From NCBI RefSeq assembly GCF_003815775.1, contig NZ_CP033926.1:4650001-4714000 (forward strand): a stretch of 64,000 nt of DNA, read 5' to 3'. Below the pieces are notes generated by a model. The model saw nothing but the letters and a program-made list of their open reading frames with translations, did not search any database and was not told the DNA's origin. The position numbers and the translations under genes are program-made. Positions 62,096 through 64,000 of the stretch are shown in pieces; position 1 is the stretch's first letter, and each line of letters starts with the position of its first letter. Source of the stretch: Chryseobacterium joostei. Its GTDB lineage: Bacteria; Bacteroidota; Bacteroidia; Flavobacteriales; Weeksellaceae.

Positions 62096-63319
62096 ATGAA
62101 ATTAAAATTTAATACAGTTCTTTTATTTGCTGTTTTAGTAATTTTTACCAATTGTCAAAATGATAACCACAATGGTGAGCAGCCACATGATTCCTCCTTT
62201 TACATTGATTACAGAAGTTTAAATGGATTATCAGACGGAATTGCTGTAATAGAGCTAGATCCCGAAGCCCCCAATTTTGGAAATATTAGTAGTAAACTAG
62301 AATTGGGTATTGGTGTATTACCACATCACCTTTATTATAGTAATAATGCAAAAAAATTATACACAACTGCTTTAGGGGGTAGTTATCTCTATGAGGTGAA
62401 AACGGGAGTAGATCAAAACGGACTGCCAAAATTAATTAGTTCGACGCCTATTGATACGGGGGAGAATACTGTAGGAGAAAATTTATTTTTCACCAATGAC
62501 GGGAGGTACTTCATGACCTTTATGGGAGGGGCAGGAGGTCCAAAAGATGGTAGTATCGGTGTTTTTAATGCCAATAATAATCATCTTATCAAAACGATTA
62601 AAGCACCAATTCAAGATAACCCCAATAAGTTTATAATGTATCCGCATGGTATTTCAATTAATGAAGATAAAGGATTAATGATGGTAACTTCAACCATTCA
62701 TCCGGATCTTACTACCGGAGTAGGAAATACCTGTACTTTATTAGATCTAAATACCTATGAAATAAAGGAAACTTATCAGGTTGCAGATTCACCAACAGAT
62801 ATGTCTGCTCCTGTTGAGACTTTATTGTTAAGAGGGAAATTTCCACAATACGCCCTTGCTACAACCATGCTTGGAGGTGATATCTGGATTGCTCCCTACA
62901 ATGCTACAACCAAAAAATACGATGCTTTTAGTAAAGTATTTGACGGAAGCACACAAGGTTTAGGTTGGACTCTTGAAATGTACATTGACGATACAAATAA
63001 ACTTTATGTGAGTTTTGCAGATCCCGGAAAAGTGCTTGTCTTTGATTTAAGTAATCTTCCTCAACTAAAGTTGTTGAAGACTTTTAACGCAGATAAAGGA
63101 GCACATCATATGGCTTTCTTCAAAACCAAATCCGGAAAAGAAGTAGTAGCAGTACAAAATAATTTACTGAATATACCTAACTTAAATTCCGGGACTATTA
63201 ATATAATTGATATCAACACCGGACAAAATTTAGGGACTGTCAATTTACGTACCCGATACGGAATACTTCCAGAATCAATTGAAGGAACCAATGGTCCCAG
63301 CAATTATATGCATCATTAA
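62096..63319 (+). CDS. Propeller-like lipoprotein of unknown function
   Basis: The 407-residue product has a lipoprotein signal (VIFTNC, Cys20), then a beta-rich domain that looks like a seven-bladed propeller of the YncE or selenium-binding-protein type. His-rich spots (PHHLYY, YPHGISINEDK, GAHHMAFFK) recur at blade-like intervals and could bind a metal. The last residues end MHH. It stands alone between a 169-bp leader and a terminator. It should face the periplasm or outside. The substrate is unknown. Confidence 0.78.
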   Translation: MKLKFNTVLLFAVLVIFTNCQNDNHNGEQPHDSSFYIDYRSLNGLSDGIAVIELDPEAPNFGNISSKLELGIGVLPHHLYYSNNAKKLYTTALGGSYLYEVKTGVDQNGLPKLISSTPIDTGENTVGENLFFTNDGRYFMTFMGGAGGPKDGSIGVFNANNNHLIKTIKAPIQDNPNKFIMYPHGISINEDKGLMMVTSTIHPDLTTGVGNTCTLLDLNTYEIKETYQVADSPTDMSAPVETLLLRGKFPQYALATTMLGGDIWIAPYNATTKKYDAFSKVFDGSTQGLGWTLEMYIDDTNKLYVSFADPGKVLVFDLSNLPQLKLLKTFNADKGAHHMAFFKTKSGKEVVAVQNNLLNIPNLNSGTINIIDINTGQNLGTVNLRTRYGILPESIEGTNGPSNYMHH

Positions 63320-63344
63320 AATCTAGAATAATATTTCAGGTGAT

Positions 63345-63386
63345 AAACTATTCCAAAAAGTTAGATTTTTTGGAATAGTTTTTACC
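63345..63386. terminator. Bidirectional terminator
   Basis: Perfect 15-bp arms (AAACTATTCCAAAAA/TTTTTGGAATAGTTT) with a 7-nt loop lie between the convergent lipoprotein and HhH genes. Confidence 0.9.
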
Positions 63387-63432
63387 GGATATAAATTGAT
63401 ATCTGAAGTTCAGTTTTTTATTTTTATCCAGG

Positions 63433-64000
63433 TTATTTTACGTATAATTTCATCCTTTCCTCATATTCTGGCTTCAACTTTAAAAACTTCCAGATTTTCT
63501 TGTCATCGGGATAGGATGTTCGGTAGAAAATGATTTTATCGGCAGAATATTTAAAATAAGGATGATCTTTCAGCCATTCCTCAGGAGCCTCAGTTAAAGA
63601 ATACCTAGGTACTGTTGAAGCATCCAATGGAGCTATGGAGATTAACTTTTGAACCAGATCTTTATCAATATTATAAGTGGTTAAAATTTGTTGTTTATTC
63701 ACGAAACCTCTCAATTTCTTTCTAAAACCAATAATTGAACCTGCACTTTTTTCATCCAGTCCAAACTCTATAAGTTGTTTAAAGGTAATCATATTAAGAT
63801 CGGTTTTTGAAAAATCTGTTTTTTCCTGTTTTACCTCCACAGGATTGAGCTTAATATAAGGTCGCAGTTCCTGAAACTTCTTTGCAGAAATAACAAAGCA
63901 TTTCTGAATATCGTCTAGATTTTTAAAGCTGCCATGTAGATTTCTGTCACGGTAATTCACAATAGTATTGGCTTGCTTTTCGGAAAAACCCAATGCTTTC
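63433..64000 (-). CDS. Helix-hairpin-helix (ComEA-like) protein, 5' end missing
   Basis: Two or more helix-hairpin-helix motifs are visible (LGFSEKQANTIVNYRDRNLHGSF and FGLDEKSAGSIIGFRKKLRGFV), spaced as in ComEA-type DNA-binding proteins. The frame stays open to the window end, and the sequence upstream of a TTG at 63991 still reads as HhH (KALGFSEK). So the gene continues outside the window and no start is given. The family binds DNA without base preference; natural transformation or DNA processing is possible but not shown. Confidence 0.82.
   Translation of the reverse strand, partial: KALGFSEKQANTIVNYRDRNLHGSFKNLDDIQKCFVISAKKFQELRPYIKLNPVEVKQEKTDFSKTDLNMITFKQLIEFGLDEKSAGSIIGFRKKLRGFVNKQQILTTYNIDKDLVQKLISIAPLDASTVPRYSLTEAPEEWLKDHPYFKYSADKIIFYRTSYPDDKKIWKFLKLKPEYEERMKLYVK

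Noticed and set aside
63991..63993. TTG as start of the HhH protein
   Set aside because: The frame continues upstream to the window edge with HhH-like residues, so the gene is cut by the window.
1..64000. tRNA/rRNA genes, insertion sequences, prophage, toxin-antitoxin or restriction genes
   Set aside because: None was seen when reading the intergenic gaps and the proteins. A tRNAscan-SE and Infernal run would settle small RNAs.

Overview
The window reads as chromosomal DNA of a flavobacterium, most likely Chryseobacterium or a close Weeksellaceae relative. The evidence is the AT-rich intergenic DNA, type IX secretion system (T9SS) sorting domains on six proteins, promoter-like TAnnTTTG boxes instead of standard -10 hexamers, a fused branched-chain 2-oxoacid dehydrogenase E1, the short archaeal/eukaryotic-type ProS, DnaE with an N-terminal exonuclease, and the gene order ftsX-DUF3098-uppP-truB. 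The genus is inferred from remembered relatives, not from a search. I saw no tRNA, rRNA, CRISPR array, insertion sequence, integrase or prophage gene. The region looks like stable core genome with patches of accessory surface-protein genes.

Layout. 1-6.5 kb (minus strand): grpE-dnaJ, an Nramp metal transporter, a DUF937-OmpA envelope protein and proS. 6.6-9.2 kb (plus): a Trp/Gly-rich lipoprotein followed by a FadL/OmpP1-type outer-membrane protein. 9.2-16.5 kb: a ZIP transporter with a coupled methyltransferase, a THUMP rRNA methyltransferase, a small membrane protein, a glycosyltransferase, a Cys/Met PLP enzyme divergent from an Lrp/AsnC regulator, and a bestrophin-like channel. 16.7-21.3 kb (minus): the E1 alpha/beta fusion with a striking palindrome over its promoter, then a secreted subtilase. 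21.6-26.2 kb: dnaE. 26.6-33.0 kb: two adjacent repeat-rich T9SS type A proteins. 33.1-42.4 kb: a 52-residue membrane protein, a K+ channel with a zinc ribbon, a secreted protein, a Nif3/coiled-coil pair, an acyl-CoA ligase and acyl-CoA dehydrogenase, and a DUF4349 lipoprotein. 42.8-48.4 kb: prfC, a CPBP protease, rdgB, RNase Z, a TIGR02757 protein and a DUF1003-like coiled-coil protein. 48.6-57.3 kb: three tandem paralogues with choice-of-anchor L and T9SS type B domains. 57.4-62 kb: rsmA, then the ftsX-DUF3098-uppP-truB-rluF run. 62.1-64 kb: a propeller lipoprotein and a helix-hairpin-helix protein cut by the window end.

How the genes fit together. Housekeeping functions dominate: chaperones, replication, translation factors, rRNA and tRNA modification, nucleotide sanitation and cell-wall lipid recycling. 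Around them sits a large cell-surface complement: five adhesin-like T9SS substrates, one T9SS protease, lipoproteins and outer-membrane proteins. The acyl-CoA ligase, acyl-CoA dehydrogenase, branched-chain E1 and Met/Cys lyase suggest growth on amino acids and fatty acids.

The most interesting leads are the 13-bp-arm palindrome overlapping the E1 promoter (it also forces a new start codon), a DnaJ with only half of its zinc domain, exact 282-bp repeats in one surface protein, the tandem choice-of-anchor L cluster, a 27-codon ORF linking truB and rluF by stop/start overlaps at both ends, and dispersed intergenic elements. I did not find a convincing wholly new multi-gene system.
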